From an uncultured Lachnospiraceae bacterium (GTDB lineage Bacteria > Bacillota > Clostridia > Lachnospirales > Lachnospiraceae): a DNA stretch of 64,000 nt. How positions within the stretch are numbered: position 1 is the stretch's first letter; every line of letters starts with the position of its first letter. Location: the NCBI GenBank assembly GCA_944383765.1, contig CALWQT010000002.1:1-64000 (forward strand). Reading direction: 5' to 3'. The translations under genes and the position numbers were made by a program. Below are positions 8,009 through 17,134 of this stretch, piece by piece. The notes beneath the pieces are model-generated. The model was not told the origin of the DNA. It did no database searches and saw only the letters and a list, made by a program, of their open reading frames with translations.

Positions 8009-8884
8009 ATGAAAGTTATAAGAGAAATTCTGAGGGGGCTTCTGATCGGTGCGGCAGGCATTATGCCGGGCATCAGCGGGGGCACCCTCGCTGTGTCCAT
8101 GGGAGTCTATGATACCATTATAAAAGCAATATCCGGTCTGTTCAGGCAGCCTGCTCCCAGTGTAAGGATTCTGATGCCTTATGGACTGGGAATGCTGGCA
8201 GGCATAGGGGGGCTGGCGCTGGTGATCGAAGGATTGTTTCTCCGCTATCCTCTGGCGACCAGTCTGGCTTTCCTGGGACTGATCCTGGGAGGGATTCCGG
8301 CAGTGTGGAAGCGTGCTGATTTTAAACAGAACGGTATGCAGAAATATATGATATTTATCGTGACGTTTTGCCTGATGATAGTCCTGCTGGTGATGGAGGG
8401 AAGCAACGAAGCAGGAGAATCTGTCATGGTCTTTGGATCCTCCGGAGAACGTCTGCTGGTGATGACCTGTGTTGGTCTGATTGCATCCGTCACCATGGTA
8501 GTTCCGGGTGTCAGCGGAACGATGCTGCTTATGATGATGGGGTATTATCAGCCTGTTCTTCACGCTTTTAATCAGGTACAGAAAGGAGCGTTTGCAGGCA
8601 ACTGGCAGCTGGTCATGGAACAGCAGGAAATCCTGATGCCATTTATGGTAGGGTTGGTGGTGGGAGTTTTCCTGTGTGCCAAAACCATGGAAGTCCTGAT
8701 CCGGAGATATGGTCCTATGGTGTACGCCGCTGTGGCAGGCCTGGTGGTCTCTTCCCCGGTAGTAGTCTTGTGGTCAGTCCCTGTGGGAGCAGCAGGAACA
8801 GCAGAACGGGCTGCAGGGGTAGGACTGCTGGCCGTGGGAATCTGGCTGGTGTATCAAACCGGGGAAGAAATTTCTGAATCATGA
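8009..8884 (+). CDS. DUF368 membrane protein, probable undecaprenyl-phosphate transporter
   Basis: A 291-residue protein with about eight hydrophobic segments. Two inverted copies of a glycine/proline signature are visible: IMPGISGGTLAV near residue 18 and VVPGVSGTMLL near 165. This is the DUF368 (PopT) family. Members were recently shown to return the carrier lipid undecaprenyl phosphate to the cytoplasmic face for cell-wall synthesis. It follows the HAD gene by 34 bp, so it may belong to the same transcript. Confidence 0.88.
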   Translation: MKVIREILRGLLIGAAGIMPGISGGTLAVSMGVYDTIIKAISGLFRQPAPSVRILMPYGLGMLAGIGGLALVIEGLFLRYPLATSLAFLGLILGGIPAVWKRADFKQNGMQKYMIFIVTFCLMIVLLVMEGSNEAGESVMVFGSSGERLLVMTCVGLIASVTMVVPGVSGTMLLMMMGYYQPVLHAFNQVQKGAFAGNWQLVMEQQEILMPFMVGLVVGVFLCAKTMEVLIRRYGPMVYAAVAGLVVSSPVVVLWSVPVGAAGTAERAAGVGLLAVGIWLVYQTGEEISES

Positions 8885-8939
8885 ATAAAAAAAGGATAAT
8901 CGGTCCATACTTGCCATAGACAAAGAAAGGAAGGTAGCT

Positions 8940-9155
8940 ATGGCAGGTAAAGCATGGAATTATACGGCTCTGACAATTGCCATCTTAGGCGCTTTGAATT
9001 GGGGCCTGATCGGTTTTTTCAATTTTAATCTGGTAGCCTGGCTGTTTGGAAGTGAATCCTGGCTTTCCAGGATCGTATATGGCCTGGTAGGCTTGTGCGG
9101 ACTTTATCTGATCACATTTTATGGTCAGTTAGGCCAGCAGGAAAACCAGCAGTAA
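8940..9155 (+). CDS. DUF378 small membrane protein
   Basis: A 71-residue protein with two membrane helices and the DUF378 signature ALNWGLIGFFNFNLV. Function is unknown. AAAGGAAGG precedes the ATG. A strong terminator follows immediately, closing the unit that may start at 6617. Confidence 0.88.
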   Translation: MAGKAWNYTALTIAILGALNWGLIGFFNFNLVAWLFGSESWLSRIVYGLVGLCGLYLITFYGQLGQQENQQ

Positions 9156-9203
9156 AAAACTGCCGCGTCGGGAGAAGTTTCTCCATGATGCGGCAGTTTT
9201 TTT
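9155..9203 (+). terminator. Terminator after the DUF378 gene
   Basis: AAAAACTGCCGC pairs with GCGGCAGTTTTT, with a second internal stem GGAGAA/TTCTCC, ending in seven T residues at 9197-9203. Confidence 0.9.
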
Positions 9204-9212
9204 GATGCCGGT

Positions 9213-9602
9213 TTAATTTAACTCGGCAATGCCTGTAATTCCTACATAAATATGGGAGATTTTATTCCATGTGGCAAAGTCGATCACTCCTGTTTCCGGA
9301 AGACCGAAAATAGACTGGAATTCTAAAACAGCCTTGGCAGTATTCTGACCGTAGATACCGTCCTGGGCGATACGGGGAATCGCAGAATATATGGTAGCGA
9401 TAGTGTCCAGCTGTTCCTGGACATGACGCACTTTATCACCGGTGCTTCCGAGAGTCAGGTCATATCCTGGCCAGGATATGGGAATACCGGAAATCTGTTC
9501 TGCAGAATTGGTATAAATACTTTCTCCATAAAAATACCGGAGGATTTCGATAGGGCTGTAGCCCTGCTCCCCCAGGGAACAGGAGCCCCATTGGGTCAGC
9601 CT
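9213..9602 (-). pseudogene. C-terminal fragment of a SpoIID-like / peptidoglycan-binding protein
   Basis: About 130 codons remain. They hold the tail of a SpoIID/LytB-like domain (QWGSCSLGEQGYSPIEILRY) and one complete PG_binding_1 domain (LGSTGDKVRHVQEQL to TGVIDFATW). Related clostridial proteins are several hundred residues long and have a long N-terminal half ending in a CNG...C...QWG motif. That half is missing, and I find it nowhere in the window. The recognisable homology begins near 9602, about 20 bp from the stop codon of the adjacent recombinase, with no start codon or ribosome site at the junction. Truncation by integration or recombination is the simplest reading. Confidence 0.75.
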
Positions 9603-9621
9603 AATGGTGTTTAGGTAGACG

Positions 9622-11118
9622 TTAAAGACGGAGAAAAACATCCAGATGTCTGGAATCCCGGTACAGGGTCATCTGTCTGACTATGCTTTTCAGAGCGGTA
9701 TTTTTCTGTTCCATGGAAAAGAGGGGGGAACCGAGAAGTTCCGGAAGGGAAACCGGGCCGGAAAGGTCCGGAACCTGTGAAGGATCAGGAGGGCAGCTGT
9801 TGCTGGATTCCAACAGACGGTTCAGAGAGTCACGCTCCAGGCGGAACCGTTCTTTGGCTGCCGCATATTCCTCTTTTGAATCAATGCCGTCCAGATAGGC
9901 TTCCCTGGCGCGAAGTTCCTTTTGCTCCAGACGTTTGAGAGAGGCCAGGAGAGAAGAACGGGAGGAAGCCGGAAGGGAATGCCGGGCCGGAGAACAGATG
10001 ACCAGAGAAGAGGAAACGTCCGGGGCTGTTTTCAGGAGGTCCGACAGGGCTGCCAGTATAGCCGGAGCGAGAAGGGATTCGGCAGCATAGCAGCTGTGAA
10101 GGCATTTCCCTTTCAGATAGCCGCCGCATTGGAAGGAGTATGTGTCAGCCATAGTTTTTCTGTGACGGATACAGGAGACCAGAGAGCTGCCGCAGAAAGG
10201 ACATTTCAGCAGACCGGACAGCCAGTGTCTGGATAAAGAGGGCGGCTTGGAGTAAGGGGAAACCGCATCGTTCTCTAATTTGTGCTGTGCCTGCTGAAAA
10301 AGAGTCTGGGAAATGATGGGAGTATGGTTTCCCGGGCGGATGATCCATTCTTCCTGGGGCTTCAGGGAAGAAGTGGAAGATTCCGTACGGTTCCAACGTA
10401 CATTTCCGGCGTAAAAAGGATTTTCCAGAATATACCGTATAGCCCGTTTTTCAAAAGGAGTTCCCCGGGCAGTCAGAATCCCGCATTGGTGTAAGCTGGC
10501 GGATATCTGGGAAATAGTCTTTCCGTTTTGGACATAATCTTCAAAAATGGACTGAATGACAGTTGCTTCCTGGGGAACGATTTCCGGTAAAGAGCCAGGA
10601 TAGGGAATCCGGTAGCCATAGGGAGGCCGTCCCTGGAAGCCGCCCCGCAAAGCTTTTTCTGTCATGCCCCGGATAACGTCTCCGGAAAGACGAATGGAGT
10701 AGAATTCGTCCATCCATTCGATGATCCGTTCGATCAGGCTGCCGAAAGGACCTTCTGACAAAGGTTCCGAGATGCTGACCACATCCACATGACAGTTTTT
10801 CCGCAGCATGGATTTGTACACAATGCTTTCTTCCTGATTGCGGGCAAACCGGGAAAATTTCCATACCAGGATCACATCAAAAGGATGGGCCTGAGATTTG
10901 GCATCGGCGATCATATGCTGGAATGCGGGACGTTTTTCGGCACTTCGTCCGGAGATGCCGTTTTCCTGGTAAATATGGACGGGGGAGACCAGAAAGCCGT
11001 GGGCAGAAGCGTAATCCAACAGGAGACGTTTCTGGGAGTCCGGAGATAATTCTTCCTGATCATGGGTGCTGACGCGGATATAAAGAGCCGCATGGGGGGA
11101 GACAGGGGTATCGACCAT
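9622..11118 (-). CDS. Large serine recombinase
   Basis: A 498-residue site-specific recombinase. The resolvase domain starts AALYIRVSTHDQEEL, with the catalytic serine at S17. The recombinase domain follows (RPPYGYRIPYPG, then NPFYAGNVRW), then a zinc ribbon (CPFCGSSL...CGGYLKGKC) and a C-terminal coiled-coil-like segment (LKRLEQKELRAREAYL). The methionine at 11118 is preferred over the longer frame to 11232, since the extra residues are hydrophobic shadow sequence and AAAGAG lies upstream. The 3' end abuts a truncated gene, the usual place of an integrase at its attachment site. No other phage or transposon genes adjoin it. Confidence 0.92.
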   Translation of the reverse strand: MVDTPVSPHAALYIRVSTHDQEELSPDSQKRLLLDYASAHGFLVSPVHIYQENGISGRSAEKRPAFQHMIADAKSQAHPFDVILVWKFSRFARNQEESIVYKSMLRKNCHVDVVSISEPLSEGPFGSLIERIIEWMDEFYSIRLSGDVIRGMTEKALRGGFQGRPPYGYRIPYPGSLPEIVPQEATVIQSIFEDYVQNGKTISQISASLHQCGILTARGTPFEKRAIRYILENPFYAGNVRWNRTESSTSSLKPQEEWIIRPGNHTPIISQTLFQQAQHKLENDAVSPYSKPPSLSRHWLSGLLKCPFCGSSLVSCIRHRKTMADTYSFQCGGYLKGKCLHSCYAAESLLAPAILAALSDLLKTAPDVSSSLVICSPARHSLPASSRSSLLASLKRLEQKELRAREAYLDGIDSKEEYAAAKERFRLERDSLNRLLESSNSCPPDPSQVPDLSGPVSLPELLGSPLFSMEQKNTALKSIVRQMTLYRDSRHLDVFLRL

Positions 11119-11237
11119 AGAAAATCTCTTTTTGTTACAATCTATGAGGGAGAACAGGGAAAACATGAATGGAAAGTGGTACAAACGGGCTGGCATAAGT
11201 ATTAAGGAGAACGGGAGCAAAGGAAAAAGCAAGGCAT

Positions 11238-11405
11238 ATGGATGGCTGGGATATCAGGTTTTATGTAAAAGATAAGGATGGAACGGATATTCTGTTCTCA
11301 GAACTTCCCATGGAAGAGCAGATGGAATGGTGCCGCAGGTTGTGGACGGCTCCCCTGGAAGCGTTAGGATATGAGGTAAAACAGAAAAAAGAAAACCGGC
11401 AGTAA
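11238..11405 (+). CDS. Small unrecognised protein (55 residues)
   Basis: An open frame beginning MDGWDIRFYVKDKDG, rich in charged and aromatic residues, without signal peptide or membrane segment. AAAGGA lies about ten bases upstream. The stop codon overlaps a hairpin (CCGGCAG at 11396-11402 with CTGCCGG at 11411-11417). It is divergent from the recombinase and may be a remnant of the same element. I do not recognise the family. Bases 11406-11625 hold no further convincing gene. Confidence 0.5.
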   Translation: MDGWDIRFYVKDKDGTDILFSELPMEEQMEWCRRLWTAPLEALGYEVKQKKENRQ

Positions 11406-11625
11406 GGATGCTGCCGGCTACAAAGGGGGGTTATATGAAAAAGAATCTATAGAAAAAGGAGTGTCCTCCTTGTTTATGTTTCTATCATACTGTTCATATG
11501 TGGCGGAAATGTGTTGAAATCCTAAAAGATATATGAATAAAATGAAAAAATCCTGACGTTTCTGTGAAGATAAGGGGATAAAATGTGTTATAATCATTCC
11601 ATGCGTATAGGAGAGGAGATTACTT

Positions 11626-12264
11626 ATGACAAAACAGGAATTAGCCCTTGTGGTAATCGACAGGCTGAAAGAAGAATACCCGGATGCAGGTTGTACCCTG
11701 GATTATAACCAGGCCTGGAAACTGCTGGTAAGTGTGCGCCTGGCAGCTCAATGTACCGATGCCAGAGTCAATGAGGTGGTGCCGGAACTGTATGCTTCTT
11801 ATCCTACGGTGGAAGCGCTTGCGGCTGCAGATGTGGAAGAAATAGAACGGATCGTAAGGCCCTGTGGACTGGGACGGAGCAAAGCCAGGGATATCAGTGC
11901 CTGTATGAAGATTTTATGGGAGCAGTATGGCGGACAGGTTCCCGATGATTTTTATGCCTTATTAAAACTTCCGGGAGTGGGAAGAAAGAGCGCCAATCTG
12001 ATCATGGGAGATGTATTTGGAAAACCGGCCATTGTCACAGATACTCATTGTATCAGGCTGGTGAACCGGATCGGGCTGGTTGACGGTGTGAAAGAGCCTA
12101 AAAAGGTGGAGATGGCATTATGGAAGCTGATTCCTCCGGAAGAAGGCAGTGATTTTTGCCACAGACTTGTCTTTCATGGACGTGATATATGCACGGCAAG
12201 GACAAAGCCGTATTGTGACAGATGCTGCCTGAACGATATATGTGCCAGAAATGGTGTGGAGTGA
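11626..12264 (+). CDS. nth: Endonuclease III (DNA glycosylase/AP lyase)
   Basis: A 212-residue base-excision repair enzyme that removes oxidised pyrimidines. The helix-hairpin-helix carries the catalytic lysine (LPGVGRKSAN, K121), and the catalytic aspartate is D139 in IVTDTHC. The C-terminal four-cysteine iron-sulfur motif reads C-x7-C-x2-C-x5-C, one residue longer in the first gap than the C-x6-C of the E. coli enzyme. AGGAGA precedes the start and a TATAAT lies at 11589-11594 with no good -35. A terminator shared with the convergent DeoR gene follows. Confidence 0.95.
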   Translation: MTKQELALVVIDRLKEEYPDAGCTLDYNQAWKLLVSVRLAAQCTDARVNEVVPELYASYPTVEALAAADVEEIERIVRPCGLGRSKARDISACMKILWEQYGGQVPDDFYALLKLPGVGRKSANLIMGDVFGKPAIVTDTHCIRLVNRIGLVDGVKEPKKVEMALWKLIPPEEGSDFCHRLVFHGRDICTARTKPYCDRCCLNDICARNGVE

Positions 12265-12306
12265 GAGAAAAGCCGCTTTGCGAGAGCAGAGCGGCTTTTC
12301 TCTTTT
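12264..12306. terminator. Bidirectional terminator between nth and the DeoR gene
   Basis: AGAGAAAAGCCGCT at 12264-12277 pairs perfectly with AGCGGCTTTTCTCT at 12290-12303, with T-runs usable on both strands. Confidence 0.9.
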
Positions 12307-12308
12307 TG

Positions 12309-13106
12309 TCAGGCGATGATAAGCTCTATACCTTTAGAACGGCATGACAGAATGACGGATGGATCCAGACCTGTGTCTGTGATGATAGAAGAAATTTCCT
12401 GCATATCGTAGGCGTGGAAAGAGGCGGAACGGGAAAATTTGGAGGAATCGGCAAGGACCACCAGTTTTTTGGAACGTTGTGCCATTTTCTTATGTATGGC
12501 AATTTCCTCCATAGTCTGTTCGGCAATTCCGGTTTCCAGGTCAATACCGCAGGTTGTCAGAAACATGATGTCAATGTTCACATGCTCCAGCATGGGAAAT
12601 GCCAGTTCTGAGATCAGTGCCTTTTCCCGGGAGGAAATGATCCCGCCGGTAACGATTACGGTAAAGCCGGGATTCTGTGATAAAAGAAAGGCATTGATCA
12701 TGGAATTTGTCACAATAGTCAGTTTGGAAAATCGTTCCAGAAGAAGGAGTGACAGTTCATAAGAGGTTGTGCCGGTATCCAGGGCAATGCAGGTATTTTC
12801 CTGTATCAGCTCGCAGGCTTTCAGGGCAATCTGATGTTTCTGCTCTCCATGGTTCCGATATCGGTTCAGAAACTCAGGAGGAAGCGCCAGGGAAGGAACG
12901 GTGGGCTGAGGAGAAGGGGGCGTGTCTGACGCAGGAACAGCACCTCCATGCACACGGGCCAGCAGTCCCTGTTGTTCCAGATACTGGAGATCCTTTCTTA
13001 TGGTTTCAAATGATGTACCGAACCGTTCTTTCAGCTGGGAGGTATAGACAATCCCGCTGGCTGACAGCAGGTTAAGGATTTCTCTGTGGCGTTCATGAAG
13101 AATCAT
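12309..13106 (-). CDS. DeoR-family transcriptional regulator
   Basis: A 265-residue repressor with an N-terminal DeoR winged helix (HREILNLLSASG, then TSFETIRKDLQYLEQQGLL and VHGGA). The C-terminal sugar-phosphate-sensing domain contains LDTGTTSYELS. The start at 13106 has AAAAAGGAGAG seven bases upstream; the longer frame to 13160 would cover the promoter. It is divergent from the peptide-import operon and is the obvious candidate regulator. DeoR proteins usually sense phosphorylated sugars or nucleosides, which is unexpected for a peptide operon. Confidence 0.9.
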   Translation of the reverse strand: MILHERHREILNLLSASGIVYTSQLKERFGTSFETIRKDLQYLEQQGLLARVHGGAVPASDTPPSPQPTVPSLALPPEFLNRYRNHGEQKHQIALKACELIQENTCIALDTGTTSYELSLLLLERFSKLTIVTNSMINAFLLSQNPGFTVIVTGGIISSREKALISELAFPMLEHVNIDIMFLTTCGIDLETGIAEQTMEEIAIHKKMAQRSKKLVVLADSSKFSRSASFHAYDMQEISSIITDTGLDPSVILSCRSKGIELIIA

Positions 13107-13141
13107 AGTTGCTCTCCTTTTTGTAGGCTTCGTTTTTATCA

Positions 13142-13170
13142 ATTCTATCACAAAACACAATAAAACACAA
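13142..13170 (-). promoter_or_regulatory. DeoR-gene promoter overlapping direct repeats
   Basis: On the minus strand TTGTGT (13165-13170) and TAGAAT (13142-13147) are 17 bp apart. Two direct copies of AAAACACAA (13152-13160 and 13162-13170) overlap this promoter with a 10-bp, one-turn period, as expected for a DeoR-type operator. On the plus strand TATAAT stands at 13180-13185, so the same sites could also control the divergent operon. Confidence 0.55.
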
Positions 13171-13294
13171 CTAAAATACTATAATTAACAATAATTTTAC
13201 AATGTATTTACAGAAATATGATGGAATCGGAAGAAGATTTCCAGTATTCTGATATTGCAATGAAAACACGAAGCTTGGAAAGGCGGTAAACAGC

Positions 13295-14242
13295 ATGGGG
13301 AAGATTTGGATAAAAAGACTGGCAGAATATGTGGGTATTTTACTGGCGGTCAGCATGATTGTATTTTTTATGATTCACCTGTTTTCTCCAACAGACCCGA
13401 TTTCCGTTATCGTGGGAGGAAAAGGAAGCACGCCGGAGATCATAGAACATGCAAGACGGAAATTTTATCTGGATCAGCCGGTATGGAAACAGTATCTGAT
13501 CTGGATCGGAGGGATTGTCAGAGGGGACTGGGGAATCAGTTATAAATATCAGACTCCAGTGCTGGAATCCATTCTTTCCAGAGCTCCGGTAACTCTGGGG
13601 CTGGTGACAGGGGCGGCGGTATTGTCAGTAGGAATTGCAATCCCCCTTGGAGTGGTGAGCGCCGTATATAAGGACCGGGCAGCAGACAGGATCATTTCCA
13701 TATTATCTTTGCTGTTGGCGGCAATACCTCCCTTTCTGCTCAGTATTCTGATGGTATTTGCTTTGGCAAAAACGGCTCCGGAATATCCTATAACAGGAGG
13801 ATATGAAGGAATAAAAGGATATTTTTGGAGAATGCTTGCTCCCTGCATTGCCCTTGCCTGTGCCAAAGTGACGATTACGCTGAAAGTGACCAGACAGGGA
13901 ATGATCGAGCAGATGAAAGCTCCCTATATGATGAATATTCAGGCAAAAGGAATGCCGGAAAAAAACAGAGTGTGGAAGCATGGATTGAAAAATGCGGTGA
14001 TTCCGGTCATCTCGATTCTAAGTGTCCAGATTGGGGCTATGATCGTGGGAGCGGTGCTGGTGGAGAATGTGTTTTCCTTATCGGGAATCGGTTCTCTCCT
14101 GATCGACAGTATTAAAGCCAGCGATTATCCGGTGGTCCAGGCAATCATTATGATGCTTGTGGTGGTTTTCCTGTTGTCAGGTGCAGCAGCAGATATTCTT
14201 TATGAAGTAATCGACCCAAGGATCAGAAATAGAAGGAGATAG
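13295..14242 (+). CDS. dppB: Oligo/dipeptide ABC transporter permease (DppB/OppB type)
   Basis: A 315-residue inner-membrane permease with six hydrophobic segments. It has the DppB N-terminal form (MIHLFSPTDPI...) and the late EAA-like loop (NIQAKGMPEKNRVWKHGLKNAVIPV), which contacts the ATPase. First gene of the operon; it is followed by the second permease after three bases. Names by family only: the substrate could be peptides, nickel chelates or other small oligomers. Confidence 0.9.
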   Translation: MGKIWIKRLAEYVGILLAVSMIVFFMIHLFSPTDPISVIVGGKGSTPEIIEHARRKFYLDQPVWKQYLIWIGGIVRGDWGISYKYQTPVLESILSRAPVTLGLVTGAAVLSVGIAIPLGVVSAVYKDRAADRIISILSLLLAAIPPFLLSILMVFALAKTAPEYPITGGYEGIKGYFWRMLAPCIALACAKVTITLKVTRQGMIEQMKAPYMMNIQAKGMPEKNRVWKHGLKNAVIPVISILSVQIGAMIVGAVLVENVFSLSGIGSLLIDSIKASDYPVVQAIIMMLVVVFLLSGAAADILYEVIDPRIRNRRR

Positions 14243-14245
14243 ACA

Positions 14246-15142
14246 ATGAGGAAGAGAAAGGAACAATCGGAAGGAACCTTGTGGACCGCTGCCTTTGTGA
14301 TTTCAGCGGTGATACTGGTGCTGATTTTCGCGGCAACTATTTTTGCTCCGGTCCTGGCTCCGGCGGATCCGGATGCCCTGGATTTGAAACATGTATTTGC
14401 ATCGCCTTCCCTGGAACATCTTTTGGGAACTGATAAGACAGGACGTGATATTTTTTCCAGGATACTGTTTGGAGGAAGGATGACCCTGACCGGTGCTTTT
14501 GCGGTAGTGGGAATATCCATGGTTCTGGGGATCCCTGCCGGATTATTTGCCGGATATTATGGAGGCCGTGGGGACCGTATCATGATGTGGTTCACCAATG
14601 TGGTGGTATCTTTCCCGCCGCTTCTGCTGGCGTTTGTATTTGTGGCAGTATTTGGAAGCGGTTTTTCCAAAGTGGTGCTGGCATTGGGAATCATCTATGT
14701 ACCGATGCTGGCCAGGACAACCAGATCGGTAGTCCTGACAGAAAGAAACAGGACTTATGTGGAAGCTGCGGAATCCATGGGATATGGAACAGGGAAGATA
14801 CTGTTTGGTCATATCCTTCCCAATTGTATGCCTACGATTCTGGTCCAGGTGACTTTGGATATCGGCAATGCGATTCTGGATCTGGCGGCTATGAGCTTTC
14901 TGGGATTGGGAGTAAAACCTCCTGTTTCCGACTGGGGAGCTATGCTGGAGGACGGAAGAGTATATCTTTTATCCCAGCCGCTCCAGGCGCTGGCTCCGGG
15001 AATTGTGATCGTGGTAACGGTGGTAGCCATCAATGTTTTTGTGGAAGAAATCCGAAGATACCTGAATCCTTCGGAGAGAAAGCTTCCTGCTTATAAAACA
15101 CTGGTGAGGCGGGGACTGATTTCGGAGGAGAAAGCTCTATGA
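14246..15142 (+). CDS. dppC: Oligo/dipeptide ABC transporter permease (DppC/OppC type)
   Basis: A 298-residue permease. The N-terminal helix is followed by the DppC hallmark HLLGTDKTGRDIFSRILFGGR, and the EAA loop is AAESMGYGTGKILFGHILPNCMPTI. It pairs with the DppB-type protein to form the membrane channel. The 3' end overlaps the next ATPase gene by four bases. Confidence 0.93.
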   Translation: MRKRKEQSEGTLWTAAFVISAVILVLIFAATIFAPVLAPADPDALDLKHVFASPSLEHLLGTDKTGRDIFSRILFGGRMTLTGAFAVVGISMVLGIPAGLFAGYYGGRGDRIMMWFTNVVVSFPPLLLAFVFVAVFGSGFSKVVLALGIIYVPMLARTTRSVVLTERNRTYVEAAESMGYGTGKILFGHILPNCMPTILVQVTLDIGNAILDLAAMSFLGLGVKPPVSDWGAMLEDGRVYLLSQPLQALAPGIVIVVTVVAINVFVEEIRRYLNPSERKLPAYKTLVRRGLISEEKAL

Positions 15143-16164
15143 GTGAAAAGAAAGAACTGTTGAAAGTAGAAAATCTTTGTACGGATCTGATTACGGCAAG
15201 AGGACTTTACCATGCGGTAAGAGGAATCAGTTTTCAGGTCCATGAGGGAGAGATACTGGGGATTGTGGGAGAGAGCGGCTGTGGAAAATCCATGACAGTA
15301 AAGTCCATTCTGCGCCTGAACCAGGAAGATAAGACATTTTATAAGGGAAAGGTGTTTTACTGGAAAGGAACAGGAAGAAAAAATCTTCTTGAACTGTCAC
15401 GGAAAGAAATGAGCCGTCTGAGAGGCAGGGAAATTGCCATGGTGTCCCAGAACCCTATGGCAGCTTTTGATCCGCTGTATACCGTGGGAGAGCAGATCAG
15501 TGAGATGCTGCGCTTTCATAAAGGAATGAACCGGGAAGAAGCCCAGGCGGAGACGGAACGGCTTCTGGAGATGGTAGGGATTTTCCCGGGAGCCAAAAGG
15601 AGTCGTCAGTATCCCCATGAATTCAGTGGAGGAATGCTGCAGAGAGCAGCGATTGCCATGATGATCAGCTGCGGTCCCAGGCTTCTCATTGCCGATGAGC
15701 CGACTACAGCTTTGGATGTGACCATGCAGGCGCAGATTCTGGAGATTCTGAGAGAATTAAAAGAAAAAATGGGAATGAGCATACTGCTGATCACCCATAA
15801 TTTCGGGGTTGTGTCGGAAATCTGCAGCAGGGTCTGTGTGATGTATGCCGGTCAGGTAGTGGAAAGCGGGACAGTAGAAGAGATTTTTAAAAATCCGGTA
15901 CATCCCTATACCAGGGCTTTGCTCCGGGGAATTCCAAGAAAGGGAAGGGAAGGCAGACAACTGGAAACCATACCAGGGGCACCTCCCAGACTGAATCAGG
16001 AAATACGGGGCTGTGGTTTTGCCCCCAGATGTCCCTTAGCAAAGGAGAGCTGCTATCACAAAATGCCAGAGCCCTGGGAGGCGCAGGGACACTGGAGCAG
16101 CTGCCCGGGACAATTCTGTCAGGTGTTGGAATCAGGGGAAGAGGAGGAGAAAATCTGTGGATGA
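15139..16164 (+). CDS. dppD: Peptide ABC transporter ATPase (DppD/OppD type)
   Basis: A 341-residue ATP-binding subunit. Walker A is GESGCGKS (44-51), the signature is EFSGGMLQRAAIA, and Walker B is LLIADEPTTALD. A C-terminal oligopeptide-transporter extension with four cysteines (CGFAPRCPLAKESC...SSC) probably holds an iron-sulfur cluster, as known for this subfamily. ATGA overlap upstream and an eight-base overlap downstream show tight coupling. Confidence 0.94.
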   Translation: MSEKKELLKVENLCTDLITARGLYHAVRGISFQVHEGEILGIVGESGCGKSMTVKSILRLNQEDKTFYKGKVFYWKGTGRKNLLELSRKEMSRLRGREIAMVSQNPMAAFDPLYTVGEQISEMLRFHKGMNREEAQAETERLLEMVGIFPGAKRSRQYPHEFSGGMLQRAAIAMMISCGPRLLIADEPTTALDVTMQAQILEILRELKEKMGMSILLITHNFGVVSEICSRVCVMYAGQVVESGTVEEIFKNPVHPYTRALLRGIPRKGREGRQLETIPGAPPRLNQEIRGCGFAPRCPLAKESCYHKMPEPWEAQGHWSSCPGQFCQVLESGEEEEKICG

Positions 16165-17134
16165 GTATTTACTGGAAATCAGGAACCTGAAAAAGTATTA
16201 TCCTTCCGGTAAGAATCAGGTAAAGGCTCTGGATGGAGTGAACCTGAAGGTGAAACCGGGCGAACTGGTGAGTATTGTGGGAGAAAGCGGTTGCGGAAAG
16301 TCCACCCTTGCCCGGTGTGTGATCGGTCTGGAAACCAGGACGGAGGGAGAAATCTGGTTTCACGGAGAAGAAATCTCCAGTTACGGGAAAAAGCAGATGA
16401 GGCCGGTGAGAAAACAGATGCAGATGGTATTTCAGAGCCCTTATGCTGCGTTTAATCCCAGACAGACCTTGGGGGCTGGCCTGAGGGAAGTAGGAAAGTT
16501 TTATGGAATGAAGACCGGGGAAATCCGGGACAGGATCAGTGTTCTGATGTCATATATCAAAATGGATGAGGAACTTCTCAGCCATTATCCCCATGAATTG
16601 AGCGGGGGCCAGCTGCAGCGCCTTGCTATTGCAAGAGCTTTGATGGTGAAGCCGGAACTTCTGATCGCCGATGAGCCGGTATCTGCACTGGATGTGTCTG
16701 TCCAGGCCCAGATACTGAATATCCTGGCAGAAATAAGAGAAAAAGAAAATATGGCTGTTCTGTTTATTTCCCATGATCTGGCGGTAGTGGAACATATCAG
16801 TGACTGGGTAGCGGTCATGTATCTGGGAAAAACAGTGGAAGAAGGAAGAAAAGAAGATGTATTTTCTCAGCCATTTCATCCATATACGGATGCATTACTG
16901 GCTTCCAGGCCAAGGGAATATCCCTGGCAGGAAAAGAGCAGCATCATGCTGAAGGGAGAACTGCCCAATGCATTAAATCTGCCGGAAGGATGCCGTTTTT
17001 GGCCCAGATGCCTGCACAGTCAGGCAGGGCTTTGCGATAAATGCGAACCTGAATGGAATCAGCAGGAAAACGGTCACAGGGCGGTTTGCCACCTTGTGGA
17101 AACATTAGGAAAGACTGAAAGGAGAGTATCATGA
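16157..17134 (+). CDS. dppF: Peptide ABC transporter ATPase (DppF/OppF type)
   Basis: A 325-residue ATP-binding subunit partnering DppD. Walker A is GESGCGKS (42-49), the signature is ELSGGQLQRLAIA, and Walker B is LLIADEPVSALD. The cysteine-containing tail (CRFWPRCLHSQAGLCDKC) parallels that of DppD. It overlaps both neighbours. Confidence 0.94.
   Translation: MDEYLLEIRNLKKYYPSGKNQVKALDGVNLKVKPGELVSIVGESGCGKSTLARCVIGLETRTEGEIWFHGEEISSYGKKQMRPVRKQMQMVFQSPYAAFNPRQTLGAGLREVGKFYGMKTGEIRDRISVLMSYIKMDEELLSHYPHELSGGQLQRLAIARALMVKPELLIADEPVSALDVSVQAQILNILAEIREKENMAVLFISHDLAVVEHISDWVAVMYLGKTVEEGRKEDVFSQPFHPYTDALLASRPREYPWQEKSSIMLKGELPNALNLPEGCRFWPRCLHSQAGLCDKCEPEWNQQENGHRAVCHLVETLGKTERRVS

Noticed and set aside
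11434..11451. Five-codon frame after AAAGGGGGG (MKKNL)
   Set aside because: Too short to support; no regulated gene or attenuator arrangement follows.
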